DNA from: Salinivibrio sharmensis
GTDB lineage: Bacteria > Pseudomonadota > Gammaproteobacteria > Enterobacterales > Vibrionaceae
Direction of reading: 5' to 3'
Assembly (NCBI RefSeq): GCF_001995985.1
Contig: NZ_MUFC01000003.1
Span: forward strand, 1-64,000
DNA: 64,000 bases
A program made the position numbers and the translations under genes. Below are positions 53,115 through 63,807 of this stretch, piece by piece. Under the pieces are notes generated by a model that saw nothing but the letters and a program-made list of their open reading frames with translations, was not told where the DNA came from and did not search any database. The first letter of the stretch is position 1. Each line of letters begins with the position of its first letter.

Positions 53115-53686
53115 GTGGAATAGTGATAGCGGTAGTTGTTATCGCCGCCCTCGCCGCAATATTCGGCGCAATTCTTGGTTTCGCATCGATTCGCTTCAAA
53201 GTGGAGGCGGATCCGATTGTCGATCAAATAGACGCTATTCTTCCCCAAACGCAATGCGGTCAATGTGGTTATCCTGGTTGTCGTCCCTACGCTGAAGCCA
53301 TTGCCAATGGCGATGACATAAACAAATGCCCACCAGGTGGCCAGCAAACCATCGAGAATCTCGCAGATCTCATGGGCGTAGAAGCCACCGAGCTCGCTCA
53401 TGATGAGGAAAAAAGCATTAAGACAGTCGCCTTCATCCACGAAGAAGATTGTATTGGCTGCACCAAATGTATTCAGGCCTGTCCGGTCGATGCCATAGTT
53501 GGCAGTACCAAAGCTATGCATACAGTGATTGAGCAAGACTGCACGGGTTGCGATTTATGTGTCGCGCCCTGCCCAACCGACTGTATTGAAATGATCCCCG
53601 TTCAAGACACGCCTGAAACTTGGAAATGGCAACTTGAACAAATTCCTGTTGTAGACGTAACCGAGAGTCAGGGAGCACGTGCCTGA
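53111..53686 (+). CDS. rnfB: Rnf complex subunit RnfB
   Basis: RnfB is the iron-sulphur electron-entry subunit. One N-terminal membrane helix (about 3-25) is followed by the four-Cys motif [15 protein letters not shown]...INKCPP and two ferredoxin [4Fe-4S] motifs, [12 protein letters not shown] and [12 protein letters not shown]. The 191 residues fit the gammaproteobacterial type. It shares one base with rnfC (TGATGG). Confidence 0.96.
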   Translation: MSGIVIAVVVIAALAAIFGAILGFASIRFKVEADPIVDQIDAILPQTQCGQCGYPGCRPYAEAIANGDDINKCPPGGQQTIENLADLMGVEATELAHDEEKSIKTVAFIHEEDCIGCTKCIQACPVDAIVGSTKAMHTVIEQDCTGCDLCVAPCPTDCIEMIPVQDTPETWKWQLEQIPVVDVTESQGARA

Positions 53687-56136
53687 TGGAAAGCCTGATA
53701 GAACAAATCAAACATGGCCAAGTATGGGATTTTCATGGGGGCATTCATCCGCCTGAGCACAAAACGCAGTCGAACCAGGGAGAAATCCTGCCAAACATCC
53801 TCCCTAATGAGCTTGTAATACCGTTAAAACAACATATCGGAAGCAAGGGGAAATTGCGCGTTAGCCAAGGTGATCACGTACTCGCTGGCCAAGCGCTTAC
53901 CGAAACAGATATTCAACAATGTGTGCCTGTGCACGCGCCCACTTCTGGCATTGTGGTTGCGATTGAAGATAGAACCATTGCACATCCTTCAGGCTTGTCC
54001 GACCGTTGCGTAGTGATTCAGCCCGACGGTAAAGATACGTGGGGACCTAAAGCGGCTTTACCCGCATACCACACTCAACCACCCGAGCAATTGATCGATC
54101 ATATCCGCTCTATGGGCATTGCTGGGATGGGAGGTGCAGGCTTTCCAACCGCAAGAAAGCTACAAAGCGGTTTGGCGCGTACGGAAGTGCTGATCATCAA
54201 CGCCGCAGAGTGTGAGCCTTATATCACTGCCGACGATCGTCTGATGCAAGACTGCGCAGACGAAATCATCGCGGGCATACAAATCCTCAATCACATTGTG
54301 AAGCCTAAGCTATCCGTGATTGGCATTGAAGATAATAAGCCAGAGGCTATCGCAGCGCTTAAAGCCGCGGTGGAGGCCGTTGATGAGGACATACTCATCC
54401 AAGTGGTACCTACCAAGTACCCCTCTGGCGGTGAAAAGCAGCTGATTCAAATCATCACGGGTAAAGAAGTCCCCGCCAAAGCCTTTCCTGCCAGTATTGG
54501 TGTGCTAATGCAAAACATTGGTACTACCTATGCGATCAAACGCGCCGTGCTAGATGGCGAGCCTCTGATTAAGCGTGTGGTCACTTTGACTGGGAAAACA
54601 CTCAAAACCCAGCAAAACCGGTGGGCACTTCTCGGCACGCCAATTGGTGAGCTGTTGGCACATCATGGCTATAAGGCAGAAAAAAAACTGCCACGGGTGA
54701 TCATCGGCGGCCCGATGATGGGCTTTACCGTTCCCCACACACAAGTGCCTGTTACCAAAACCACTAACTGTGTGTTGGTGCCCACACGTAAAGAAATTGC
54801 CCCAGCCAAGCAAGAAATGGCCTGCATTCGTTGCAGTGCCTGTGCCGATGTCTGTCCCGCTCACCTTTTACCTCAGCAATTGCAGTGGTATGCCAAAGAT
54901 CAGGATTACGACAAGTGCCAAGACTATGATCTTTTCGATTGCATCGAATGCGGCGCCTGTGCCTATGTGTGTCCGAGTGAGATCCCACTGGTTCAATACT
55001 ATCGCCAGGCTAAAGCGGAAATTCGTGAAATTGAAGCGGAAAAAGAAGCGGCTGAACGCGCACGTCAGCGCTTTGAAGCCAAAAAAGCGCGCATGGAACG
55101 TGAAAAGCAGGAGCGAGAAGAAAAACACCGCAAAGCTGCGGAGCGTCGCAAAAAAGCCGCGCAACAAAACACGGGCTCCGATGATGCACTTAACGCTGCA
55201 GTAGAGCGGGTGAAAGCGAAAAAAGCCGCACAAGCGGCATCGAGTGATGTCAAACCTGCCGTTGCAGCGGCAATCGCCCGAGCGAAAGCGAAACAGGCCG
55301 AGGCGGCGCAAGCGGGCAGTGATGAGCCAGACAACAGTGAAATGATGAAATTGCGCGAAGAGCGTAAACGTCAAGCGCGTGAACGTAAGGCGGCCAAAGA
55401 GGCACAAAAAGCCTCAGATGCAACCGATTCACAGGCAACATCCGACAGCACCGACAGTGAAGACGGTAAGAAAGATGCGGTCGCTGCCGCGGTTGCTCGT
55501 GCCAAAGCACGTAAAGCCGCGCAGCAGGGTGATGCCAACTCAGAGTCGACACCGGCTGCCGAACAATCATCCGTCTCAGGAGATGCTAAGGCACAAACGG
55601 ATGACGCTGGCGATAAAAAAGCCGCTGTCGCTGCCGCGGTTGCTCGTGCCAAAGCACGTAAAACCGCGCAGCAGGGTGATGCCAACTCAGAGTCGACACC
55701 AGCTGCCGAACCATCATCCACCTCAGACGATGCTAAGGCACAAACGGATGACGCTGGCGATAAAAAAGCCGCTGTCGCAGCCGCCGTTGCACGTGCCAAA
55801 GCACGCAAAGCCGCGCAGCAGGGTGATGCCAACTCAGAGTCGACACCAGCAGCCGAACCATCATCCACCTCAGAAGATGCTAAGGCACAAACGGATGACG
55901 CTGGCGAGAAAAAAGCCGCCGTCGCTGCCGCCGTTGCCCGTGCCAAAGCGCGTAAAGCCGCGCAGCAAGGTGATGCCAAGGCACAATCTGAGACGGCTGC
56001 CGATACGTCATCCGACTCTGAGAACACCGCGTCGCCAACTGACGAGGCTAACGATAAAAAAGCCGCCGTCGCGGCAGCAGTTGCACGCGCCAAAGCGCGT
56101 AAAGCGGCAAAACAAACACAAGAAGATAAGGAATAA
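53686..56136 (+). CDS. rnfC: Rnf complex subunit RnfC with repeat-rich tail
   Basis: RnfC carries NADH and FMN binding and two [4Fe-4S] clusters. The N-terminal part includes [17 protein letters not shown] (about 145-160). Cys motifs [12 protein letters not shown] and [12 protein letters not shown] lie at about 380-430. From about 450 the chain is a charged Ala/Lys/Glu-rich helix, and from about 599 it consists of a 49-residue unit ([21 protein letters not shown]...) repeated almost five times. The tail makes the protein 816 residues, longer than E. coli RnfC (740), in which a related Ala/Lys tail also exists. Confidence 0.95.
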   Translation: MESLIEQIKHGQVWDFHGGIHPPEHKTQSNQGEILPNILPNELVIPLKQHIGSKGKLRVSQGDHVLAGQALTETDIQQCVPVHAPTSGIVVAIEDRTIAHPSGLSDRCVVIQPDGKDTWGPKAALPAYHTQPPEQLIDHIRSMGIAGMGGAGFPTARKLQSGLARTEVLIINAAECEPYITADDRLMQDCADEIIAGIQILNHIVKPKLSVIGIEDNKPEAIAALKAAVEAVDEDILIQVVPTKYPSGGEKQLIQIITGKEVPAKAFPASIGVLMQNIGTTYAIKRAVLDGEPLIKRVVTLTGKTLKTQQNRWALLGTPIGELLAHHGYKAEKKLPRVIIGGPMMGFTVPHTQVPVTKTTNCVLVPTRKEIAPAKQEMACIRCSACADVCPAHLLPQQLQWYAKDQDYDKCQDYDLFDCIECGACAYVCPSEIPLVQYYRQAKAEIREIEAEKEAAERARQRFEAKKARMEREKQEREEKHRKAAERRKKAAQQNTGSDDALNAAVERVKAKKAAQAASSDVKPAVAAAIARAKAKQAEAAQAGSDEPDNSEMMKLREERKRQARERKAAKEAQKASDATDSQATSDSTDSEDGKKDAVAAAVARAKARKAAQQGDANSESTPAAEQSSVSGDAKAQTDDAGDKKAAVAAAVARAKARKTAQQGDANSESTPAAEPSSTSDDAKAQTDDAGDKKAAVAAAVARAKARKAAQQGDANSESTPAAEPSSTSEDAKAQTDDAGEKKAAVAAAVARAKARKAAQQGDAKAQSETAADTSSDSENTASPTDEANDKKAAVAAAVARAKARKAAKQTQEDKE
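55480..56135 (+). repeat. 147-bp tandem repeat in rnfC
   Basis: The word GTCGC followed by GCCGC or a close variant recurs at 55480, 55627, 55774, 55921 and 56068, exactly 147 bases apart. Units 1-4 are complete, with units 2 and 3 nearly identical at the DNA level; the fifth is cut by the stop codon. Each encodes 49 residues, so gain or loss of a unit keeps frame. Confidence 0.95.
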
Positions 56137-56141
56137 CCCAC

Positions 56142-57221
56142 GTGGCGTTTTTCATTGCAAGTTCACCACACGCCCATAATAAGCGCTCTACCAGCCATAT
56201 CATGCTGACGGTGCTCCTTTGTGCTCTGCCCGGTTTGGCGGCACAGTGGTATTTCTTCGGCTGGGGCGTGCTTGTTCAATTAGCCTTGGCAGTTATCACG
56301 GCATGGTCAACCGAAGCATTGGTCATGCGATTGCGCCGTCGCCCTGTAATGGCTTACCTTCGCGATAATAGCGCGCTCCTCACCGCGTTTTTATTGGCCG
56401 TCGCGATCCCGCCGATGGCACCTTGGTGGGTGATCGTTATTGGTACCGCGTTTTCTATTATTGTTGCCAAGCATATCTACGGCGGATTAGGACAGAACCT
56501 CTTCAACCCCGCCATGGTTGGCTATGTGGTACTGCTCATCGCTTTTCCGGTGCAAATGACCACTTGGTTGCCACCGGAAAGCCTCGCCATCCATAGTTTG
56601 ACCATTACCGATACCCTCGCGGCGATTTTTGGCGGCTATACCTTAGATGGTTTTAGCGTCAACCAGTTACGTATGACCGTGGATGGCGCCACCATGGCAA
56701 CGCCTCTGGATACCATTAAAACCGCGCTAGCGGGCGGCCAAACCGTCAGTGAAGCCTTGCAGCAGCCCATTTTTTCTGCGCTCGGCGGTAAAGGTTGGGC
56801 GTGGGTGAACACGCTTTACCTACTCGGTGGTTTGGTGCTTATCCAACGTGGCATTATCAATTGGCATATTCCGGTCGCGGTACTCACTGCCTTGTTCTCC
56901 TGTTCATTGCTCGGCCACTTGATCGCGCCCGATCAACTCGCCTCGCCACTGATCCACTTGTTGTCTGGCGCGACCATGCTCGGGGCGTTTTTTATCGCCA
57001 CCGATCCGGTGTCGGCCTCCACCACCGACCGTGGCCGCTTATGGTTCGGGGGACTGATTGGGGTGTTGGTGTATTTAATTCGTACTTGGGGTGGCTACCC
57101 TGACGGTGTCGCGTTTGCGGTGATCATTGCTAACTTATGCGTTCCTTTGATTGATTATTACACCAAGCCAAGAACGTATGGGCATGCCACAAACCGTGCA
57201 GAGAAGAAGTCACAGTCATGA
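56142..57221 (+). CDS. rnfD: Rnf complex subunit RnfD
   Basis: RnfD is a multi-helix membrane subunit homologous to NqrB with a covalently attached FMN. The flavinylation-type motif DGATMATP lies at 181-188 (Thr184), and [18 protein letters not shown] is a second conserved segment. Length 359. It starts 6 bases after rnfC and overlaps rnfG by 4. Confidence 0.95.
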   Translation: MAFFIASSPHAHNKRSTSHIMLTVLLCALPGLAAQWYFFGWGVLVQLALAVITAWSTEALVMRLRRRPVMAYLRDNSALLTAFLLAVAIPPMAPWWVIVIGTAFSIIVAKHIYGGLGQNLFNPAMVGYVVLLIAFPVQMTTWLPPESLAIHSLTITDTLAAIFGGYTLDGFSVNQLRMTVDGATMATPLDTIKTALAGGQTVSEALQQPIFSALGGKGWAWVNTLYLLGGLVLIQRGIINWHIPVAVLTALFSCSLLGHLIAPDQLASPLIHLLSGATMLGAFFIATDPVSASTTDRGRLWFGGLIGVLVYLIRTWGGYPDGVAFAVIIANLCVPLIDYYTKPRTYGHATNRAEKKSQS

Positions 57222-57856
57222 TTGATACCATAAAAAAACATGGGAGCATCCTCGCTGTTGCTGCCCTCTTGTCGACAGCACTGGTTGCGGTCACTAATGC
57301 GCTAACTGAAGATACCATTAAAGAGCAGCAGCAAATCCAATTATCAAAAGCGCTCAATCAGGTGATCCCTGAAAGCCAGCACGATAATGCACTTCATCAA
57401 AGCTGCCGCCTTATCGAAAATAAGGAAGCGTTAGGAACCGATGACGCTCAGCCTTTTTATGTTGCCACCCTGAACGGGGAGATCAGCGCCGTTGCCATTC
57501 AAGCCATCGCGCCTAATGGCTACAATGGTGCCATCAAGGTATTGATTGGTATGGATGCGACCAGCCATCAGGTGCTGGGTGTGCGGGTTCTCGAGCATAA
57601 CGAAACCCCAGGGCTGGGAGATAAAGTGAGCTTGCGGGTGTCAGATTGGATCCGAAGCTTTAGCGGCAAAACGGTCACCAGTGAGGATGATGCACGTTGG
57701 GCGGTGAAAAAAGACGGCGGACAGTTTGATCAGTTTACCGGTGCCACCATTACCCCGCGTGCGGTTGTCGGTGCCGTCAAAAAAGCGGCTTGGTTTGTGA
57801 GTCAACATCAAGAAGCATTGGTCAACCAACCGGTGAATTGCGGAGGAGCGTCATGA
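57218..57856 (+). CDS. rnfG: Rnf complex subunit RnfG
   Basis: RnfG has one N-terminal membrane helix (about 9-28) and a periplasmic FMN-binding domain, with the covalent-FMN motif [11 protein letters not shown] at 174-184 (Thr177). The 212 residues match the family. It overlaps rnfE by 4 bases. ApbE-type flavin transferase, needed to attach the FMN, is not in this window. Confidence 0.95.
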   Translation: MIDTIKKHGSILAVAALLSTALVAVTNALTEDTIKEQQQIQLSKALNQVIPESQHDNALHQSCRLIENKEALGTDDAQPFYVATLNGEISAVAIQAIAPNGYNGAIKVLIGMDATSHQVLGVRVLEHNETPGLGDKVSLRVSDWIRSFSGKTVTSEDDARWAVKKDGGQFDQFTGATITPRAVVGAVKKAAWFVSQHQEALVNQPVNCGGAS

Positions 57857-58551
57857 ATAGCGCCCACAAAGAGCTAATGAAAAATGGCTTATGGAGTAAT
57901 AACCCAGCGTTTGTGCAGCTACTGGGCTTGTGTCCACTATTGGCGGTATCCGCTACCGTCACCAATGCACTTGGCCTGGGGATCGCCACCTTGGCCGTCC
58001 TCGTTGGCTCTAATTTAATTGTGTCACTGATTAGGGATTGGGTACCCAAAGAGGTACGGATTCCCATTTTCGTGATGGTCATCGCCTCACTGGTAACATG
58101 CGTGCAATTGGTCATGAATGCGTATGCTTACGGCCTTTATCAATCACTGGGGATTTTTATCCCATTGATTGTCACCAACTGTATTATCATCGGCCGCGCC
58201 GAAGCCTTTGCCTCCAAAAACCCTGTTGGCTTGTCGGTGAGCGATGGTTTTTGGATGGGTACTGGTATGACAGCGGCCTTGGTGGTACTTGGCGCTATTC
58301 GCGAAATTATCGGCAATGGCACCTTGTTTGATGGCGCCGACCTCTTGCTCGGCGACGGGGCTGCCGCATTGCGGATTGAAATATTTCAATTCGACACCAA
58401 GTTTCTGTTAGCGATATTGCCACCGGGCGCGTTTCTCGCGGTCGGCTTTCTGATCGCATTAAAGAACATCATTGATACACACCTTGCCAGTAAAACAGAA
58501 AAAGACGACAAGCCGGTGATTGAGCGCGCACGGGTGACGGGTAGTCAGTGA
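57853..58551 (+). CDS. rnfE: Rnf complex subunit RnfE
   Basis: RnfE is a six-helix membrane subunit paralogous to RnfA. The ATG at 57853 has GGAGGA just upstream and gives 232 residues; the longer frame from 57790 lies inside rnfG and is rejected. Motifs: [20 protein letters not shown] and [17 protein letters not shown], each with the conserved Cys. It ends the Rnf block, 17 bases before nth. Confidence 0.95.
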   Translation: MNSAHKELMKNGLWSNNPAFVQLLGLCPLLAVSATVTNALGLGIATLAVLVGSNLIVSLIRDWVPKEVRIPIFVMVIASLVTCVQLVMNAYAYGLYQSLGIFIPLIVTNCIIIGRAEAFASKNPVGLSVSDGFWMGTGMTAALVVLGAIREIIGNGTLFDGADLLLGDGAAALRIEIFQFDTKFLLAILPPGAFLAVGFLIALKNIIDTHLASKTEKDDKPVIERARVTGSQ

Positions 58552-58568
58552 TCCACAGGATAGGGTAA

Positions 58569-59210
58569 ATGAATAAAGAAAAACGACGACACATTCTGGA
58601 GCGCCTGCGCGATAACAACCCAAATCCGCAAACGGAACTCAACTGGTCAACCCCTTTCGAGTTACTGATCGCGGTGTTACTGTCTGCGCAAGCGACCGAT
58701 GTCAGTGTCAATAAAGCGACCGACAAGCTGTATCCGGTGGCCAATACGCCCGAGGGGCTACTGGCATTGGGCGTGGATGGGGTGAAGTCCTATATCAAAA
58801 ACATCGGCCTGTTTAATTCCAAAGCCGAGAACGTGATTAAAACCTGCCGCGCCTTGATTGAGCAACACCATGGCGAGGTACCAGAGAGCAGAGAAGCGTT
58901 GGAAGCTCTGCCTGGGGTGGGACGAAAAACCGCTAATGTGGTGCTTAACACCGCGTTTGGCTGGCCAACCATCGCCGTCGATACCCATATTTTTCGCGTG
59001 TCCAATCGTACTAAGTTCGCGATGGGTAAAAACGTCAATGACGTGGAAGAGAAACTAATTAAGGTGGTGCCGAAAGAATTTAAGGTCGATGTGCACCACT
59101 GGTTAATTCTGCATGGACGCTACACCTGCCTGGCACGAAAACCTCGCTGTGGCAGTTGCATCATTGAAGATTTATGTGAGTACAAAGAAAAAGTTTACCC
59201 AGATAGCTAA
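58569..59210 (+). CDS. nth: endonuclease III
   Basis: Nth removes oxidised pyrimidines and cuts at abasic sites. The helix-hairpin-helix [17 protein letters not shown] holds the catalytic Lys (about 120), and [11 protein letters not shown] the catalytic Asp (138). The [4Fe-4S] ligands are in [17 protein letters not shown]. The 213 residues match E. coli (211). Coupling of nth to the rnf operon is the same as in E. coli. Confidence 0.97.
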   Translation: MNKEKRRHILERLRDNNPNPQTELNWSTPFELLIAVLLSAQATDVSVNKATDKLYPVANTPEGLLALGVDGVKSYIKNIGLFNSKAENVIKTCRALIEQHHGEVPESREALEALPGVGRKTANVVLNTAFGWPTIAVDTHIFRVSNRTKFAMGKNVNDVEEKLIKVVPKEFKVDVHHWLILHGRYTCLARKPRCGSCIIEDLCEYKEKVYPDS

Positions 59211-59254
59211 CGCCATCGGAGGCGAGCACTGGCAAGCAAAAAAGGAGCAACGTC

Positions 59255-59671
59255 ATGTCAAACGGCAGAATTCTACACACCATGATCCGCGTCGGTGATC
59301 TAGACCGTGCTATCAAGTTTTATACCGAAGTAATGGGAATGCGTTTGTTACGCACCAATGAAAACGAGCAGTATAAATATAGCCTCGCGTTTGTCGGCTA
59401 TAGCGATGAATCAGAAGGTGCCGTGATTGAGCTGACCTACAACTGGGGCGAAAGCGAGTACGACCATGGTAACGCCTTTGGTCATATCGCCATTGGAGTA
59501 GATGATGTTTACGCAACTTGCGATCAAATCCGTCAAGCAGGCGGCAACATCACCCGTGAGCCAGGCCCAGTCAAAGGCGGTAGCACTGAAATCGCCTTCG
59601 TCACCGACCCTGATGGCTACAAATTGGAGCTTATCCAAAACAAAAGTGCTTCTGCGGGTCTGAACGGCTAA
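59255..59671 (+). CDS. gloA: lactoylglutathione lyase (glyoxalase I)
   Basis: GloA converts the methylglyoxal-glutathione adduct to S-lactoylglutathione. Its 138 residues contain the metal-ligand regions [36 protein letters not shown] and GYKLELIQ of the Ni-type bacterial enzyme. AGGAG precedes the ATG. It lies 44 bases after nth and is followed by a strong terminator. Confidence 0.96.
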   Translation: MSNGRILHTMIRVGDLDRAIKFYTEVMGMRLLRTNENEQYKYSLAFVGYSDESEGAVIELTYNWGESEYDHGNAFGHIAIGVDDVYATCDQIRQAGGNITREPGPVKGGSTEIAFVTDPDGYKLELIQNKSASAGLNG

Positions 59672-59693
59672 CACAACAAGACACGTCACAAAG

Positions 59694-59726
59694 AAAAGCC
59701 CGGCATCGAGCGTATGCCGGGCTTTT
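59694..59726. terminator. terminator between gloA and motY
   Basis: AAAAGCCCGGCAT (59694-59706) and ATGCCGGGCTTTT (59714-59726) form a 13-bp stem with T runs on both sides. It probably serves both convergent genes. Confidence 0.9.
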
Positions 59727-59792
59727 TTGTACTGTCTTTGTATTATCGGGGGGGGGGTAAACGCTGTCTGTGATAACCTCTGTGGCCACCGC

Positions 59793-60701
59793 CTACAACA
59801 AGGTTCTTCCCAACGAAATCACCACACGGCGGTTTTTACTGCGTCCAATCGGGTCGTCGTTGTCAGCAATCGGGCGACGTTCGCCATAGGCCTCAACGGT
59901 AATTCTATCTTCAGGGAGGCCCAGCGAGGTGAAGTAGTCGCGCAATTTCTTCGCCCGCCGCTCTGACATTTGCTGATTGGCTTCACGTGTGCCACGTGCA
60001 TCTGAATATGTCGCCACTAACACAAGGTCGATATCATCACTATAACGAACAAACTCCGCTATCTGTGTGAGTCGCTGGCGGCTGGCTTTGGTCAACTCAT
60101 CGCTATTTTCTTGATAGCGCAACACCGTAAAAGAAATATCCTCAAACGCATAAGGCAATAACTTATTCAGGCACTGGCTGAATTCATTATATGGCGCGCC
60201 AAATGCCACCGCTGACAACGCCACATCTACTTGTCGCTGCTGACGCTGCCAATCTTTAAAGCTAAATGTCGGAAACCGACCTGCTTCTAGCTCACTCAGC
60301 ATCGCCCACGCAGTTTGGCCGCCCACATAACCATCGAATTGCTTGAAAAACTTGAGCTGATCCATATAGCGTGCGGGTTCACCAGGCATCCAATCCGCTG
60401 GCATGGAAAGCAGTGACACCTGCGCGGTCTCACCCATAGGTCGCTGCATGTCGAGTGAGAAGTCAAGATTCATATCTTTGCTCGCGCGAGAGGTAAACGA
60501 GGCCTGCCCGTACCCTGGCACGTCATGCTCTAATCGGCACTCAATGGGTGTATCAATCGTCACAGTCCAGCTCGACTTTCCCAACGATGCCACGTATTGC
60601 TTGTTGGCAGACGCTTGGCTGGGCAAAAGCAGACCAACACATGACAACACCACCACTGGGGTAAAGCGCCATTTTATTAAATCAACAGGACAAAACGCCA
60701 T
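59793..60701 (-). CDS. motY: sodium-driven flagellar motor protein MotY
   Basis: MotY is the T-ring protein that recruits the PomA/PomB stator to the polar flagellum in vibrios. The product has a signal peptide ending about SQASA, an N-terminal motor-binding domain (about 30-160) and a C-terminal OmpA-like peptidoglycan-binding domain (VATYSDARGTREANQQMSERRA...GRSKNRRV). The start at MAFCPVDLIKW with GGAGT upstream leaves 302 residues; 13 upstream codons are dropped. Divergent placement next to rnt is the vibrio arrangement. Confidence 0.9.
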   Translation of the reverse strand: MAFCPVDLIKWRFTPVVVLSCVGLLLPSQASANKQYVASLGKSSWTVTIDTPIECRLEHDVPGYGQASFTSRASKDMNLDFSLDMQRPMGETAQVSLLSMPADWMPGEPARYMDQLKFFKQFDGYVGGQTAWAMLSELEAGRFPTFSFKDWQRQQRQVDVALSAVAFGAPYNEFSQCLNKLLPYAFEDISFTVLRYQENSDELTKASRQRLTQIAEFVRYSDDIDLVLVATYSDARGTREANQQMSERRAKKLRDYFTSLGLPEDRITVEAYGERRPIADNDDPIGRSKNRRVVISLGRTLL

Positions 60702-60910
60702 TACAGACTCCGTACGTCGCGTGATTCTGTCTTCACGCACAGTTTACTGCTTGCAAGGTTGCGCACGCCACCGCTGGGACAGTGACCGAAACATGACTAA
60801 GACACAAACAAATGATTATAAAGTTATCGACGCGTTACACGCCGACTTTAGCTTAACGCCACTATTTGCGATAATCACGCTTTTCTTATTGTTAGTAAAG
60901 TGACATCAGC

Positions 60911-61579
60911 ATGAGCCAAGCAAATGATCCAAACAGTCTCAAAGCCCGATTCCGTGGTTATTTCCCTGTCGTTGTCGACGTTGAGACAGCCGGCTTCAAT
61001 GCCCAAACCGATGCACTACTAGAAATATGTGCCGTGACACTAAAAATGGATGAGCAGGGCTGGCTAATGCCAGACAAAAAACTGCACTTTCATGTCACCC
61101 CCTTTGAAGGCGCTAACCTTGAGCCAGCCGCCCTAGAGTTCACCGGCATCCGCGACCCTTATAGTCCACTGCGCGGCGCGGTTGATGAGGGCGAAGCCTT
61201 GCGGGAAATCTTTAAACTGATCCGTAAAGAGCAAAAAGCAGCGGAATGCCAACGCACCATTATGGTCGCTCACAACGCCAACTTCGATCATAGCTTTGTG
61301 ATGGCCGCCGCCGAGCGTGCGCAATTAAAGCGTAACCCGTTCCACCCTTTCGCCACCTTTGATACCGCCGCACTAAGCGGACTGGCGCTCGGGCAAACGG
61401 TATTGGCGAAAGCCTGCCAAACAGCGCAAATCCCGTTCGATAATAAAGAGGCACACAGTGCGCTTTATGATACCGAGCGCACCGCTGAGCTATTCTGTGA
61501 AATCGTCAACCGTTGGAAACGCTTGGGCGGTTGGCCGCTTCCCTCTACTTCGGAGAGCACAGCGTCCCCCTCTACCTAA
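60911..61579 (+). CDS. rnt: ribonuclease T
   Basis: RNase T is a DnaQ-like 3'-5' exonuclease that trims tRNA and 23S rRNA ends. The metal-binding aspartate/glutamate pair is in [15 protein letters not shown], with further motifs [13 protein letters not shown] and the [13 protein letters not shown] motif. The 222 residues (E. coli 215) are typical. Confidence 0.96.
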   Translation: MSQANDPNSLKARFRGYFPVVVDVETAGFNAQTDALLEICAVTLKMDEQGWLMPDKKLHFHVTPFEGANLEPAALEFTGIRDPYSPLRGAVDEGEALREIFKLIRKEQKAAECQRTIMVAHNANFDHSFVMAAAERAQLKRNPFHPFATFDTAALSGLALGQTVLAKACQTAQIPFDNKEAHSALYDTERTAELFCEIVNRWKRLGGWPLPSTSESTASPST

Positions 61580-62079
61580 TCACGCTAATGTAAAGGCTAG
61601 GGGCGCACCGTTAGGTCGACAACAACGCAACCTTTGCGTTGCTATCGACCCTGCATGATTGACACCAAACGTGCTCACTAACCACAAAAAGTTCCGCTTA
61701 GGCTTGTTAACAATTTGTTTGCGGTCACATTTTTGTGATCTTATTTTGGCCTTTATCTGGCTATCAGACTAACCACTATTAAACAGGCACATAAGGAGTG
61801 AGCGACAAAATATAAATGTAAAAATCACGTTAAATAGGGGCTGAGCATAGTGATTACTCAAATAGAGTTTTTACTTAAAACAACCGATAGAAACAATGTC
61901 AGCCTAACCAGGTGAAATACCGTGTTACCAGTTTTGAAACCAACCTTTAACAAACGGGAAATTGGTGCCACTATTGAACCTGTAGAACATCCGACCACTT
62001 CTCTCGCCCACGTAAGATGGGCACTGAAGCGGCGGCCCCAAAGAACAAGAAGCTAATTAACAAAGGAGTGAGGCGCGTT
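61580..62079. other. fadL upstream region
   Basis: About 500 bases with no supported gene. A symmetric TCACA-TTTT-TGTGA (61725-61738) is present; its half-sites point the opposite way from a CRP site, so its meaning is unclear. The fadL ribosome site (AAAGGAGTGAGG) lies just before 62080. Confidence 0.5.
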
Positions 62080-63399
62080 ATGTCATCACTATTTAAGAAA
62101 TCGCTAGTGGCAACCAGTTTATCTTTGTTAGCCGTGCAAGCACACAGTGCCGGCTTTCAAGTATCAGAAACCTCGGTATCCGGTTTGGGGCGTGCTTTTG
62201 CCGGTGAAGCCGCTATCGCAGATAATGCCGCAGTGGGTGCACGCAACGCCGCTGCCCTAACCCGTTTTAACACCACCGCTTTCTCGGGCGGCTTGAGCAT
62301 CATTGACCCAGATGTGCATGCGGACGTGGAAGAGAGCGCTAGCCCAGGGTACGCTCAAGGCTCAACATCACTAGACGCCAAAGATATTGCCCCCACTGAA
62401 TATGTACCTAACATTCATATTATTCAGCCGATTAATGACAAACTAGCGGTGGGCTTCTCTGCCTTCTCGAATTTTGGTCTATCAACCGACTATCCGAAAG
62501 ACTTTTACGCGGGGTCTATTGCGGGGTCAACTGAACTCGTGACCATGAACTTTAACCCTAATATTGCCTATAAGCTTAACGATCAATGGAGCATTGGTGC
62601 GGGTATTAGCGCCATATATGCAGACGCAGAACTTAAGCGACAATCCGGCCCCTTATTTGCTGCTGTTTCTGCATTAGACAGCGCCACAGATCAGACAGCT
62701 AAGCTGACTGGCGATGGCTGGGGATTTGGCTGGAACCTCGGCGTGCTTTGGGAGGTTAACGAGGATAACCGTTTTGGCCTAACCTATCGTTCTCAAACCG
62801 ACGTCACCCTTGATGGTAAGTTTACAGACGGTACAGGGGCGAAAACAGGTAGCCCGGGTTCCACCGTCGATGGCGAACTAGAACTGAACCTTCCTGATAT
62901 TATTGAGTTCTCCGGCTTCCACCAGCTAAATCAACAAATCGCCCTTCACTATAGCGCCATGTACACTGGCTGGGATAGCTTTAAAGAACTCAAAGCAACA
63001 GGTTCTGGCTGTTCAGCAACTGATGGTGTGTGTTTCCAAAAAGAAGAAGGTTGGGACAACAGCTGGCGTTATGCGTTGGGTGCCACTTATACCATGAATG
63101 ATAACTGGGCGTTCCGTGCTGGTTACGCTCACGATGAGAGCCCAGTACCGGCGGAAAAACGTACGTTAAGTATCCCAGACTCTGATCGCCAGTGGTGGAG
63201 CTTAGGTGCCACTTATACTGCTAATGAAAACCTCTCTATCGATGCGGGTTTCGCGTTCCTTGATGGTGAGCAAGTAGATGGTAGCGAAAAACTGACTGAA
63301 AACTCCTCTATTGAGGGCGCTTTGGGCGACTCAACTGTAGACTTCTCAGCCGGCGGTGATGCTTACATCTATGGTTTGCAGCTGAACTACTTGTTCTAA
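62080..63399 (+). CDS. fadL: long-chain fatty acid outer-membrane transporter FadL
   Basis: FadL-type porins carry long-chain fatty acids and other hydrophobic molecules across the outer membrane through a 14-strand barrel. The start at MSSLFKKSLVATSL gives 439 residues with a signal peptide cut after QAHSA; the mature protein begins GFQVSETSVSGLGRAFAGEAA, as in the family (hatch domain). It ends in an aromatic residue (NYLF), typical of outer-membrane barrels. The in-frame codons from 62017 are rejected. Confidence 0.9.
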   Translation: MSSLFKKSLVATSLSLLAVQAHSAGFQVSETSVSGLGRAFAGEAAIADNAAVGARNAAALTRFNTTAFSGGLSIIDPDVHADVEESASPGYAQGSTSLDAKDIAPTEYVPNIHIIQPINDKLAVGFSAFSNFGLSTDYPKDFYAGSIAGSTELVTMNFNPNIAYKLNDQWSIGAGISAIYADAELKRQSGPLFAAVSALDSATDQTAKLTGDGWGFGWNLGVLWEVNEDNRFGLTYRSQTDVTLDGKFTDGTGAKTGSPGSTVDGELELNLPDIIEFSGFHQLNQQIALHYSAMYTGWDSFKELKATGSGCSATDGVCFQKEEGWDNSWRYALGATYTMNDNWAFRAGYAHDESPVPAEKRTLSIPDSDRQWWSLGATYTANENLSIDAGFAFLDGEQVDGSEKLTENSSIEGALGDSTVDFSAGGDAYIYGLQLNYLF

Positions 63400-63422
63400 G
63401 CCCTGCAACTTAACCATAACCC

Positions 63423-63452
63423 AAAAGCTGGCCCACATAGGCCAGCTTTTTT
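63423..63452 (+). terminator. fadL terminator
   Basis: AAAAGCTGGCC (63423-63433) and GGCCAGCTTTT (63440-63450) with a T run beyond. Confidence 0.9.
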
Positions 63453-63485
63453 CGATCTAGTGTCCCGCCCTGAAATACATTAGAA

Positions 63486-63575
63486 GCGATGGCTGGCCGC
63501 TAAGCAGGCCCTCCGCGCTAAGGGCGGCGCGGCGGAGCCCCCAGGGATGGGTTAATAGCGTGCCTGCGTGTGGCC
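63486..63575 (-). repeat. dispersed repeat, copy D
   Basis: Read on the minus strand this matches copy C at 33194-33280: shared CCACAC, CATCCCTGG, GGCTCCGCCGCGCC and GCGCGGAGGG blocks in the same order, with roughly three in four bases equal by eye. It lies just after the fadL terminator. Confidence 0.75.
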
Positions 63576-63807
63576 TGCAATTGCTTTCCTCTTTCCCTCA
63601 CACCACCAACATTTCCATCGCCCCTATTTGTCTACTTTACTGGTCGCGACTTTTAGCAAGGCTGACAAGCATGAAAGAAAGTAACCAAAAAAGCCGATTT
63701 CCCCTCGACATGGGCAAAATTTTGCGCAAACTGGGTAGCTTAATTACAAAACCATAGATATCCCTGCAGTGAAGCTGCAGTCACAACACCCATAACAGGA
63801 ATGTTTA
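63576..63807. other. gap before antiporter gene
   Basis: The only open frame here (63560-63757) begins inside the repeat and looks non-coding. A segment GAAAGAAAGTAACCAAAAA (63674-63692) resembles intergenic words seen in other proteobacteria. The promoter of the antiporter gene should lie near 63730-63790. Confidence 0.4.

Noticed and set aside
55371..56179. Two long open frames (about 256 and 266 codons) over the rnfC repeat, one antisense and one in another plus frame.
   Set aside because: A tandem repeat whose period is divisible by three keeps alternative frames open by chance. Both have highly biased composition and no ribosome site, while rnfC in the same place continues a clear family member.
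60403..60903. 166-codon frame overlapping motY on the other strand.
   Set aside because: Mostly antisense to motY, which is a well-supported gene; no ribosome site or family resemblance.
61725..61738. TCACA-TTTT-TGTGA as a CRP site before fadL.
   Set aside because: The half-sites are in the reverse arrangement and the spacer is 4, not 6, so it does not fit the CRP consensus.
63560..63757. 65-codon frame after fadL.
   Set aside because: Starts inside a dispersed repeat and shows no protein-like conservation or ribosome site.
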